Shown: in pieces, positions 23,640 to 34,599 of the stretch
Layout: each line of letters starts with the position of its first letter
Numbering within the stretch: position 1 is the first letter of the stretch
Assembly: GCA_028456385.1 (NCBI GenBank)
Contig: JALNQF010000320.1
Coordinates: forward strand, 1 to 47,957
From: Ophiosphaerella korrae
Taxonomy: Eukaryota > Ascomycota > Dothideomycetes > Pleosporales > Phaeosphaeriaceae
Reading direction: 5' to 3'
DNA: 47,957 bases
Program-made: the position numbers and the translations under genes
Notes under the pieces: model-generated
Databases searched by the model: none
The model's input: the letters and a program-made list of their open reading frames with translations, nothing else
What the model was told of the DNA's origin: nothing

Positions 23640-24290
23640 GTTAGAGTAAGTGCGCTTTATAGTTGTTGTAGAAAAGCCTTTTTTTAGAGTTTAGAATTAA
23701 TTATAGTAGTTATTTAGTCTACTAGCTAATAGAAGCTCTAAGCTAAGTAAACTTAATAGGTTAAGAGGGCGAAAGGAGTATAAAAGTAGAGGAGTAGGGA
23801 GGCATCCTCTATATAGTTTAAAAAGGTACTAGCGACTAGCGCTAAGTAATACTAAGTAAGGTAAAAGAAAGTTTATATAAGTAAGGTAAGTAAAAGTAAG
23901 TAAGAGTAAGTTCTTGTAAGTAAAGTAAGTAAAAGTAAGTAAGAGTAAGTTTACGTAAGTAAGAGAGTTTATATAAGAAGTAAAAGTAGGATAAAAGAAA
24001 TTTTATGTAATAGTATTATTATTTCCTTAGAATAATTAAGTATTATATTAGAATATAGTAAGATATTAGTTGTTGTAAATATATACATCTTAGTTTAAAG
24101 TACTTAAGTTTCTACACTAATAAAAAACTTCTTTTTATAAATTAGTATATATAGCCTAGAATAAAGTACTATATTAAGCTATTATTATATATAAAGTAAA
24201 TTTATTTGTACTTAATATATAGTATAAAAATAAGACATTCTATATTTTATTCTACTAGGGTATACTTATATACAATTAAGATAATAGTAA
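23640..24290. repeat. Intergenic gap with gtaagtaaaa minisatellite
   Basis: The gap between the SNF2-type gene and remnant D. It holds a tandem repeat at about 23,860-23,985 built from gtaagtaaaagtaagtaaga, a weak palindromic core at 23,668, and otherwise AT-rich sequence with no frame. The SNF2 promoter would lie here, but nothing recognisable remains. Confidence 0.6.
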
Positions 24291-24655
24291 GATACTACTA
24301 TAGCTATTATAAAAAAGGCTTTTTTAAAATAGCTATAGTAACTATTATATATACTATAGAATATAGTACTCTAGTATAGTTATTATAAAAAAGGCTTTTT
24401 TAAAATAGCTATAATAACTAATATATATTATAGATTAAGGTACTCTAGTATAGTTTTTATAAAAAAAGCTTTTTTAAAATAGCTATAGTAGCTAGTATAA
24501 ATACTATAGATTATAGTTCTCTAGTATAGCTATTATAAAAAAAAGCTTTTTTAAAATAGCTATAGTAGCTAATATATATACTATAGATTATAGTACTCTA
24601 GTATAGCTATTATAAAAAAAGCTTTTTTAAAATAGCTATAGTAACTAATATATAA
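24290..24655. repeat. Palindromic-core tandem array, 5 units
   Basis: Five units of about 75-80 bp, each with ctattataaaaaaggctttt then ttaaaatagctatag. This is the most regular of the arrays. Within each unit the sequence agctattataaaaaa / ttttttaaaatagct is an imperfect inverted repeat of about 34 bp. Confidence 0.88.
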
Positions 24656-24789
24656 TTAGATATCTATATACAAGCTTTTCTTAAACTAATAAAGTATAGC
24701 TTATTATCTAGAGTATATACTTATATATAATTAGAGTTATCTAATACAACTAATCTAAAATGTTAGTAAATTTGCTGTTATTATCTAAT

Positions 24790-27765
24790 AACGTAATGTA
24801 ATTAGTAGATATATTAGGTAGTAGGGGCTAGTCTATCTTATTACCTAAGTCCCTGCTTACGCGCGTATTTACGCGACTAGACTTATTTCTAATCTAATCT
24901 TTAGTATTATCTAGGAAACTTATTAGTATATTAAGGTAGTCTAGGTATCTTATATAAGACTTAAGCTACACTATAGGTAATAGGATTAAGTTAAGTAGTA
25001 GCTTATTAGATTTAGTTAGTATAGTCTACCTCTCTATAATTTTGCCCCCTTCTAAATTGCCTACTACTTCGCAATTCCTAGGTATCTTATCTCTAATTGC
25101 GTATACTTTGACATCGGCGTCTAAAAATCTTAAAAATATCTATTTTAATTTTAATAATTAACTCTTAAGCCTCTATTCTACTTAGATAACCTAGGAATTA
25201 TACTTAGAACTCTTTAATACTATAATAGCCTTATTATATTTATAGTAAAAAATAGCTTATATATAACGCACTACTATCCTAGGGAGGATTTAGTTAAATA
25301 TACTAATATACTATTCTATAGGAGTAAGTCTAGAACTCTCTATCTTGTAAAGTATAGCTATAATTTCTTTATATCTCTTTACGTAGCTAGTATTCTTAGC
25401 TTAATTTAGCTGTTAATAGGTAGGTTAGAAGAGAGGGGATATCTTTCTAGTTTAGCTATTATCTACCTATAATAGAAAATATTTAGATATACTTTTAGAC
25501 TTTACAAAAGCTACCTATAGATATTTATATATATTTATACCTTTAGTACTAAGAATTCTATATAGTAGCTTAAATAATATTACTTCTAAGCTTACTTTTA
25601 CTTCCTCTAACTAACTACTAAACTTATCGAAGTTGCTAATATAAATAGCTTTACTAATATAGCTACGCTACTTAGTAAAAACCTCTTCCTATAATATAAT
25701 ATTATAGGCCTATATATATATTTAAGAGAGAATAGTATATAAATCTTTAAATTTACTATTACTTAGTTTAAATATAGTAGTAGTTGCGTAAATCTCTTTA
25801 TAGGTATACTCTTATATCTTACTTTCTTAAGTAGTAGCCTAAAGTACTACACTTAGTATATTTAGAGTAGTATAGATAGTATTTATATTAACGTCTAGGT
25901 TTAGATATTAACTAATATTAAAGCTTAAACATAAGAGGTCCTAATTACCTAGTTTTTTATAGAGCTATATTATTCTATACTACTCTATAGCTTACTATAT
26001 ATTAAAACCTTATCTATAGTAAGGAGTATGTATTAGATACTATAAGTTATACTAGAATATATTAGAGAAATAGCTTTTTACCTACTACTTACTAAGCTAT
26101 ATACTAAGGTATTATAGTAGATTATAATAGCCTAAAGAAAGGCGTATGAGCTTTATTATAGCTATTACTATAAGACTATTAAGCTCCTAGTTAGCTAATA
26201 GTATTATCTAGTTTATACCTTTTTATAGTTTTGTAGTTATAATAATATATTTAAGTACTATAAGCTAGTAATTAGCTTTAGCTATTTAGAATTAGTTTAC
26301 GTACTTAGTAGCAAGGATCTAGTAGTTTAGGTGCGCTATAGGATTACTAGCGTTACTCTAGTCTAGGTCTATATCTACACCTAGGTTCTCTAGTAGAATA
26401 TAGAATAGGTCGTACTATATCCTCTACTCTTATTAATTACTAAATAAACAATAGCCTAGTTATTCTAGTAAGGTAATAACCTACTCCTTTGTATTCTACA
26501 GACGTCTTTAAAGCAACTTAAGATTTAATTAGCTAGTCTACTAACTCTATTATAACTTCTTAGTAGCCTATATATTAAGATTCTCTATAGAGTAACTAAA
26601 TACTTTAAAAGCCTTAGCTTAGAATAGATAAGAGCCTTTTAGCTACAAAGTATATTATTCTTTAATAATATTATAGGCCTTATATAAGCTAAGACTACTT
26701 AAGCGTAGAGTATTTAAAGGCTTTATGTCTACTATAATAGATCTAGCTCGCGTACCTACTTATAGGTACGTAGTAATCCTTACTAATTATAGCGATTTAC
26801 TATAATAATTAAATAACTTCGTCGCCTAATCTAGGTTATATTACTATTTCCTAAGTAGAGTAGAGCCTATCTACCCTTAAATATAGCGTTTAGATCCTAG
26901 GTCTAGCTAAAAGTGCTTCTTGTCTAAATATTCTTCTTGCTAGCGTCGATAGAAGTTAGTAGTAAACGCGTCGCGCATAGTTTTAAATAGCGCCTTAGAT
27001 ATACTAGAAAGTTTTATACTATATTTAGATATAATAAGCTTAGGTTTAGTAAACGCGTCTAGTAGTAGAAGAGTATCTAATACCTCGTCTACTAGTAAGA
27101 AAATTATATCCTGTAATTAAGTAAGTATATAATATAGTATAGTTACTATAGTATTAACGTAGTTTATATAGCCTTTTATAGAGAACTTACTCTTTATTTT
27201 TAATTTTATCTAGATTTCTTTAAATAATACTAAGTAGTAATATTTTAATCTATCCCTATATATATAGGCTAGTACTAGTACTATAATATAGTCTATCTAT
27301 AAAGCTATAGCGTAATTATCTAGATACTAGGATATAGAGCTTACCTAATTACTATATTTATTCGTATAGTAAAGTAGTATATAGCTAAAGAAAATATGTA
27401 TTCTCTAAGGTCTAATAGAACACGCTAGTATATATTTATCTTTAGTAAAGTTAATCCTAAGGAATTTAACATAGGGGTTTTATTACTAGGAGCGGGCGTA
27501 TAGTAAATAAAATAACTAGTTAATATCTTTATAAGATACGCCTAGGCTAGTTACTAGAAATATAATACTATTAACGTTAAACTCGTATATAAGGATATAA
27601 GGTTTAGGTATATTATTTAAGTACTTAGCTTACGACGCGTTAAAGTCTAATATTAGAGGGTTTTTTACGTTAGACGCGTCTAGGCTATAACTAGTTAGGA
27701 GTAAATACTAGTTTAGCTAAACGTATAATATATTATCTATACTTGTAAGTGTAGAGAACAATATA
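24790..27765 (-). pseudogene. Large unrecognised gene remnant D
   Basis: The minus strand carries about 3 kb of coding-like frame, mostly in one register with RIP-type stops and probably a few frame changes near 25,900-26,040. Readable peptides from the N-terminal side are YSLDASNVKNPLILDFNAS, IFLVTSLGVSYKDIN, VKFLRINFTKDKYILACSIR, DIIFLLVDEVLDTLLLLDAF, SSISKALFKTMRDAFTTNFY and LVRITTYL. It would be roughly 950 residues, soluble in character. I looked for RecQ, telomere-linked-helicase and recombinase motifs and found none. It shares strand with the SNF2-type gene and is separated from it by a repeat array. Function unknown. Confidence 0.5.
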
Positions 27766-27779
27766 GGTATATTTTTCTT

Positions 27780-29730
27780 TTAGTAATAAATACAAGACCT
27801 CTCTATTACGTCCTATAATATATATACAATATTGTTAAGTGTTTATCTTAGTCTTACTTGTATATTATTGTATTTATATTTTCTTACTAGTAAGGTAATA
27901 ATAGCGTTAATAGCGTGTTGTTAGTATATAGTAATATTATTATCTACTAGTGTTATATTATTATAGACTAGAGCGCTATTACTAAAGAAAGGTATTAGTA
28001 AAGCTAGAGCGTTACGTAAGGTTAGTAGTGCTAGTTTAGCTAGGAGTAAACTTAAAGATTCTATAGTAGATACGCCTACTACTTATAAGCTTATAAACGT
28101 TACAAAAAAGCTATTTTCTAAACGCGCAAATATAAATAGTGTATAAGTATTATAAGTAATCTACTCTAAATTAGATAATATATATACCTATATAGATAAG
28201 ACTATCTTAAGAAGTATTTAAAGAGTATAAGTTTGTTATTAGAGTCTCTATAGGAATAAACTAGTTAAAGTAACTATAAATTAGCGTATCTAGAGTAGAA
28301 GGGGTCTAAAGAGTTAGTCTTAGAGTAAATTCAAGTTATAGTATCTTGTTAGTATTAGCGTTAGTATTGTAAGGCAACTTGTTCTAAGGTACTAGGAGTG
28401 TTAGTATAGGAATAGTAGTAGGTATTCTTTAATAAGTGTATATACTAGTAGCTAGTTAAAGTCTTGTACTAGGGACTCTAACTATATATTATCTAACGTA
28501 ATACTATAAGCTTATATAGGACGCCTAGCTATAAAACCTAGTATTAACTTATTATTACTATTATTACATGTATAATTATCTTTAAAGGTTAGGTTAATGT
28601 AGGGATTATAGGGTAGGTGTAGGATTAGTATAGGTATAGTTAGTAATAGCTAAGACGTAGACGTAAAAGTAGTAAGTAGTATAAATAGCTAGCCTCTTTA
28701 ACTTTACGTTACTAGTAGTATATATAGCTTAGTTTCTAGATAGAGTAAGTTAGAATTAACTAATATATATACAATATACCTAGTTCTAGTAGTTTACTAG
28801 TATTAGCTTTCTTTCTCTTCTCTCTACTCTTATAGGCTAATTAGATATTACTCTAATACTACCTTTTATCTTTCTTAGCGTCTATTATTTTATATCGCTT
28901 TTAACTAAGGCTACTACGCTTTTTAGGAGGTATAATAATATTGTTTATATAACGTAGTACTTAGGTAGCTTATAGGATTAGATAGATAGTAAAGAGATAA
29001 GAGAGTTTCTAGATAGATTAGGTAGAGCGTAGAATAGAGGACGTACATAGAAGTTAGAAAACCTAATAATAATACTTAAGAAGAGGTTTTTATATTCTAG
29101 AATCTTAATAATATATAACTAATATATAGGATATTTAGTAGAAATTATTAGAAAATATCCTATTTAAGCTTAGTATACTATAGAAATACACCTAGAATAT
29201 ATAGTAATATCTACCTCCTTTATAATCTATAGTAACTAATAAATTAGTTATATAGCTATTATAAAAAAGCCTTTTTTATAATCTCTAAGAACTATTAAAT
29301 TAGATATATAGGCTTAATATTAGTTAGTATAGGTATTATAAAAAAGCTTTTTTTATAAAGCTAATATATATATATATATAACCTACTTAGCTTATAAGGT
29401 AACTTATAAGGTAGCTCGTAATAGTATTAAAGATAATAGATAATAGGCTAGTATATAAGTAAGCTATAGTATAAGAGTAAATTAAAGTATATTACAAAGG
29501 TTATTAATAGTAGCTAGGGAGTAGATAAGCGATACTATAATTACTTAATTAGTTATAACTATTTATATTAATTAACAAGTAACTATTAAATCTGATATAG
29601 AGCTATTGTAAAAAAGCCTTTTTTCTATAGTCTATAGTAGCTTATAGCCTTATAATACGTGTTAGAAAAGTACTATATTAGGATTAGCGTAGCTATAGGT
29701 TAGGTGTAAGACTATATAAAGTAGTAAAGT
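27780..29730. other. Gap with scattered palindromic cores
   Basis: Mostly non-coding-looking AT-rich sequence. It has palindromic cores near 28,103, 29,263, 29,339 and 29,606. A short Lys/Glu-rich minus-strand stretch around 28,790-28,960 (ENKES-like composition) may be a gene fragment but is too short to call. Confidence 0.45.
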
Positions 29731-29800
29731 ATTAATAAGATAAGTTAACTATAAGTTAGTAATATAAGCTAACTATAATAAGCTACCTAGAGCAAGCTAC
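29730..29800. repeat. Short copy of the window-start minisatellite
   Basis: The run aagttaactataagttagta and its neighbours (ataagctaactataataagct) match the ~25-bp unit at 1-270. Confidence 0.65.
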
Positions 29801-29808
29801 TTATAATA

Positions 29809-30205
29809 TATTAGAAATATACTACTTTAGGATTAGCGTATTAGATTTTTTCTACTTTAGGAATACAACTTTAATAATATATATCGCGATAATAGTAAGA
29901 GCTATAAAAAATCTAAGAGTATATTTAGATTTCTAGCGTAATTCTATACAAGATAGTCTCCTAGCTTTTTTATTTTATACTTTTATATTAAGAGTTTTAT
30001 TAAGAGAAATAGGTATTAGAAATATACTAATTTAGGATTAGCGTGTTAGATTTTTTCTACTTTAGGAATACAACTTTAATAACGTATATCGCAACAATAG
30101 AAAGAGCTATAAGAAATCTAAGAGTAGATTTAGATTCCTTGCGTAATTCTATACAAGATAGCCTCTTAGCTTTTTTTTATTTTTGTAATTTTAGTACTTT
30201 AGACT
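29809..30205. repeat. ~205-bp direct duplication
   Basis: Two copies, 29,809-30,013 and 30,014-30,205, share tattagaaatatact, taggattagcgt and the run ttctactttaggaatacaac. A shorter relative begins near 29,660. The second copy forms the start of the plus-strand ORF remnant that follows. Confidence 0.85.
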
Positions 30206-30720
30206 CCTACTTAGCCTTAACCCTAGACGCTAATAACTTTTTTTTTTAGTTACAGTTAGCAGCCCCCTTTCCCTCTTAGCTTTTCTTAGTACACTTTTAC
30301 CTTCTAAGCTAAGGTTTAGAGTTAGAGCTTTTTAGTAGTTTACACCTTTTTACTACCTTAGAGCTCCTTAGTAGTCTAGACCTTCTTAGTAGTTTAGACC
30401 TTCTTAGTACTTTTAACCCTCTTAGTAGCTTAGACATCTTTTACCTCTACTTTAGTAGTTTAGACTTCTTTTACTCTTACCTTAGTAGTTTAAGTCTTCT
30501 TTACTTTTACTTTAGTAGTTTAGACTTCTTTTACCTCTACTTTAGTAGTTTAGACTCTTTTTACTTCTACTTTAGTCTTTTTCTCTTTTTTTACCTTTAT
30601 TTTAGTACTTTACTTTCTTTTTACTTCTACTCTACCTCTTAATTCTTTTTTTTAACTTTAACTACTTTACTTTAATATTTTCTTTTTTAATTTTACTACT
30701 CTCTATTATATTTCTCTTAC
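30014..30720 (+). pseudogene. Pro/Ser-rich ORF remnant
   Basis: The plus strand has an open stretch (30,043-30,249) with a helical, charged segment, IERAIRNLRVDLDSLRNSIQ, which continues through RIP-type stops into a repetitive Ser/Leu/Phe-rich region (SSLDLLSSLDLL, YFSSLDFFYSY). Because RIP turns Pro to Leu/Ser and Ser to Phe, the ancestor was probably rich in Pro and Ser with an SSPD-like repeat of about 24-30 bases. The start of the ORF lies within a 205-bp duplication. No family recognised; a disordered or gag-like protein is possible. Confidence 0.45.
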
Positions 30721-31890
30721 TTAACTACTTCTCTTAATACCTTTTAACTTTATTTCTTTTAATACTTATAGTTATAGATATTTAGAGTTAAGTACTACTA
30801 TTACGTTACTATATAAGTAGTTACTCTTTAGTAAGTAGTTGTTGTATAATACTTACTTTATAATACTAACTAAAGATGTATACTTTCTTTCTATCTATAG
30901 ATAGAGTAGATATAGCTATAAATACAATAGACTTTCTTTAATTTATTTATTATAATAATAGTTTTATAACTTATATATAAACCTTTACTATATTAATAAT
31001 AGAGCTATCTTAGTACTATAAGGCAACTTACAATAGAGTATAGAGATAGTTAATAGAAGTATAATAGTTTAGGTTATAGGTAGTAGTTAACTATTAATAC
31101 AACTAAAATATAATAATAATTCTAAATAGTAGATATTAAGAGTATATTACTCTAGGTTAAATATTAGATTTAATAATACTATCTATCTAAAGAGTATAGT
31201 TATTAGATTTTATTATTAAATATAATATATACAAAATTAATATAGAATAGAATTAATTAAGTTTAAATTAAGTAAAGTAATTAAGTTACTTAATTATTCT
31301 AATTCTACCTTTAGTTCTATAGTCTATCTTATATATCTATACTATAGCCCTCTTAGCTAAGTCTTAAGAGTTAGTACTAGCCTAGGTCTATAGAGGTACT
31401 AAATTGTTTCTAACGTAGCTAAGTTGTAGTACTACTACTAGTATCTAACTAGCGCGCTGTTACTAGTATCTAACTAGTACGCTATTACTAGTATCTAACT
31501 AGCGCGCTACTACTAGTATCTAATTAATGTACTAACGCTAGTAGCTTTACTAAGTAGCTCTTACTAGCTCGTCTACTTATCTACTTAGATACTAACTAAG
31601 ATTAAAGGTTTAATCTAATAATAGTCCTAACTATATACTATTATAATCTATAATAGCTATCTACTAATTACCCTAATCTATAATTAGTAGTTTATAAGTT
31701 ACTAATTAGTTATATAACTAGAGTTATATAGTAAGGTTATATTCTATATTACTATTCTATCTAAACTTATTAGATTTATAGGTTATTAGGTCTAGGTATC
31801 TAGATAACTTAGGTTTAATTAGTTTAGGTCCTTGTAATACGTTATAGCCTATAATACTTATTCTTTTAAGAAAATCTCCTAATTATAAAA
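30720..31890. other. AT-rich gap, no gene seen
   Basis: No coherent frame. It contains local palindromes (ttaagtttaaattaagtaaa near 31,257) and the small tandem repeat annotated at 31,425-31,530. Confidence 0.5.
31425..31530. repeat. ~29-bp tandem repeat with gcgcgc
   Basis: Four units of actagtatctaactagcgcg plus a short linker. The unit is itself partly palindromic (ctagtatctaactag), and the CpG-rich gcgcgc survived where CpA did not. Confidence 0.85.
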
Positions 31891-31899
31891 TTTTATTCC

Positions 31900-32360
31900 T
31901 CTTCTTTCCTTTACTCTTCTTTTTACTTAATTCTTTCTTCTTTTATCTATAAATTTACTTACTATTAACTTCTTAATAATTCTTCTATTACTAATACTTC
32001 TTTTAACCTAACTATTTCTTTTACTACTTATTATTAGCTCTCTCTTTCTATATAAATAGCTTTTACTTTATATACTCTTAACTTCTACTAATACTTTAAC
32101 CTCTATTATTCTTCTTTATAACTTTACTTCTACTCTTTCTTCTTCTATAATACTTTCCTAAAAAATTTCTTACTTACCTAGTTTTTAAATATACCCTCTA
32201 ATTTATAATTCTTAAAAATCTTCTAAATCTAACTTTATTTACTCTTAAAAATAACTACTAGCCTATAGTTTCTTATAACTAAAGTATTTTATTTTATTTT
32301 ATACTACTTAGAATACTTTATCTTTACTTACTAAATTATTAGGGTCTTTACTTTTAAACT
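31900..32360 (-). pseudogene. Lys/Glu/Arg-rich coding fragment
   Basis: A minus-strand frame of about 150 codons with RIP-type stops: IEVKVLVEVKS, LYRKRELIISSKRN and KLIVSKFIDKRRKN. The plus strand here is C/T-rich and reads as Ser/Leu-rich, so the strand call is uncertain. It resembles the basic C-terminal tail of many fungal transposases in composition only; no catalytic domain was found next to it. Confidence 0.3.
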
Positions 32361-32369
32361 TAACTTTAA

Positions 32370-33315
32370 TTCTACTTAAATAGTATACTCTATAATACTA
32401 GTAGTTAATAGCTAAAGGGAGTTACCTAGTATAGTAGCTTAAAATACTAGTAGTAGATATTATAAAATATAAAAGAGTACTATTATAGTAATTTACTATA
32501 CTTAGGTAAAGCTAACCTTAACTATAACATTTCTATCTATATATATTATAGTACCTATATACTTAGTTACTTATATTAAATAAGTAAGTTAGTAATTACT
32601 AACCTACTAACTAGTTATATATTATATCTATAGTTATTACTTAGATTATAGTTACTTTATATCTAGTTAGGTACTAGGCTAATTAGGTTAAGTCTTATAG
32701 GTAATATTATAGTTGCACTACCTATAATACTACTTACTTAACTTTCTCTTTTTTCTTTATAACTACTTCTTATACTTTTATATCCTCTTTTTCTTTTTTT
32801 TTTTTTTACTACTTTCTTTACTCTTCTTTTTCTTTTTTCTTTCCTTATACTTTTTTCTTAAACTCTTATCTTAATATAACTTCTTTTTTTTAACTACTAT
32901 CTTTTTACTTTTTTCTCTTCTACTCTCTTTTACTCTTTCTACTTCTATATTAAGACCTACTAGGATAGGTATAATAGTTAATTTTTAGAGATAACTATAG
33001 TTAGGCTCTTATAGGTAGTTAGTACTAAGATAGTATACTTAATCTAAAAAGAGTACTAATTATATTACTTAAGTAATAAGTATAAATATACTAAGCTATA
33101 AGAGCTTAATATAGTAACTATATATTTCTATAATACTATTTACTAGTAAGCGCTCTATCTATACATTATACGCTTATTAGTTAGCTAGTAATCTAGTTTA
33201 CCTAGGACTATAACATTCTACTTCTAATTTTTCTTTTATTTCTATGTTTTTACTATCTTTCTTACCTTACTTTTCTTGTATTTTTATCTAATTTCTAATT
33301 TTTATTAATCTTTTA
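32370..33315. other. T-rich gap, no gene seen
   Basis: Very T-rich on the plus strand (32,720-32,940), with small dyads such as ataggtaatattatag...ctacctataatac near 32,700. No frame or conserved motif recognised. Confidence 0.5.
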
Positions 33316-33319
33316 ATAT

Positions 33320-34386
33320 TATTAATACTATAAAGGTATAGTAAATTATGTTTAGTTATTATAACAATAGTTAGAAAAGATTGTAGAAAGTAAGTTAATT
33401 AATTAAAAGTTAAGCCTATATAGTAGATACCTACTATACGTAGGTATGTTAGCTAAGTAGTAGGTACTAACCCTAATCGGAGCGATATTACTATCGCTAA
33501 GCTAGCCCTAATTAAAGTAATATTACTATCGCTATTCGATTTAAGCTTAGACTTAATTCCTAATAAATATCTAATAACTTTTCTTTTTATCTTTTTATTT
33601 ATATAATCTTTGTCTATTTAACTCTAATTTAAATTATTTATTCTAAATTGTTTTTATTAGGAATTAAGTATTAAGACCTTAGAACTAAGTAAGAGTAATA
33701 AGGGCAAGTAGGCTTCTATAAGATAGGCGAGGTTAATAAATAAGAGGGTTACTTAACTTAATTAATAGTTAGCTCTTATTAGAGTATTACGAAGTATATA
33801 AGTATTAATAGGTAGATTAGAATCTAATTAAAGTATTAGTTATAATACTCTATTAAGATAAGAAGTAAAGAAGAGATTAAACATAATAGTCTATAAAGGT
33901 CTATTAACGTTCCTATATACTTACTATCTAGCGTTTATTCTTAAGCGCTTACTCTAGAGTACTTATTCTAAAGTGTTTACTCTAGAGCGTTTACTCCTAA
34001 GCGTTTACTACTAAATAGTTACGTGTTCTACTACACTATATTACCTAGCCTAATTACGTGCGATATAACGGCTTACTTGCTACTTAGTATTGTAATATTA
34101 AGTCTAAGCCTAAATTAGTAGGTAGCTCTAATAGTAATAACGATATTGCCCTAATTAGCGTTAGAATAGCGATAGTAATATCGCTCTAATTAGAGCTAGC
34201 TTAGTAATAGTAATATCGCTCCGATTAGAGTTAGTACCTACTACTTAGCTAACGTACCTACGTATAGTAGGTATCTACTATATAGGCTTAACTTTTAATT
34301 AATTAACTTACTTTCTATAATCTTTTCTAACTATTATTATAACAACTAACTAACTATAATTTATATATACCTTTATAGTATTAATA
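33320..34386. mobile_element. 1.07-kb element with ~220-bp terminal inverted repeats
   Basis: The ends 33,320-33,537 and 34,164-34,386 are inverted copies of each other over about 220 bp. Both begin attaatactataaaggtata and run inward through tagttagaaaagatt, aattaattaaaagttaagcc, ctactatacgtaggta and cggagcgatattacta. The arms also contain an internal direct duplication of gcgatattactatcgct. The ~625-bp centre carries a ~17-bp tandem repeat (gcgtttactctagagt, 33,930-34,015) and no transposase. It looks like a non-autonomous, MITE- or foldback-type DNA transposon. A TA target duplication is possible at the ends but cannot be proved in this AT background. Confidence 0.85.
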
Positions 34387-34599
34387 GTTTTTTTATTTTT
34401 ATACTTTTATCTTTTATTTTCTTTATAAATTCTACTATTATATTTTTTATTTTATACTTTATTATACTTTACTCTACTCTTATATATATTTAATCTATTT
34501 CCTTAATTACTATATTTACCTTAGTTATATCTAGTAATAAGTATCTTTTATATATTCTAACCCTATTATTATTAAGTTATAGTAAACGTTACCTTCGTA

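Noticed and set aside
16480..24655. CRISPR-like array (regularly spaced palindromic repeats)
   Set aside because: The spacers are similar to each other and the units are tandem minisatellites in a eukaryotic, RIP-mutated setting; there are no cas genes.
31900..32360. Fot1/pogo-type transposase
   Set aside because: Only the basic composition is similar; no DDE core or terminal inverted repeats were found around it.
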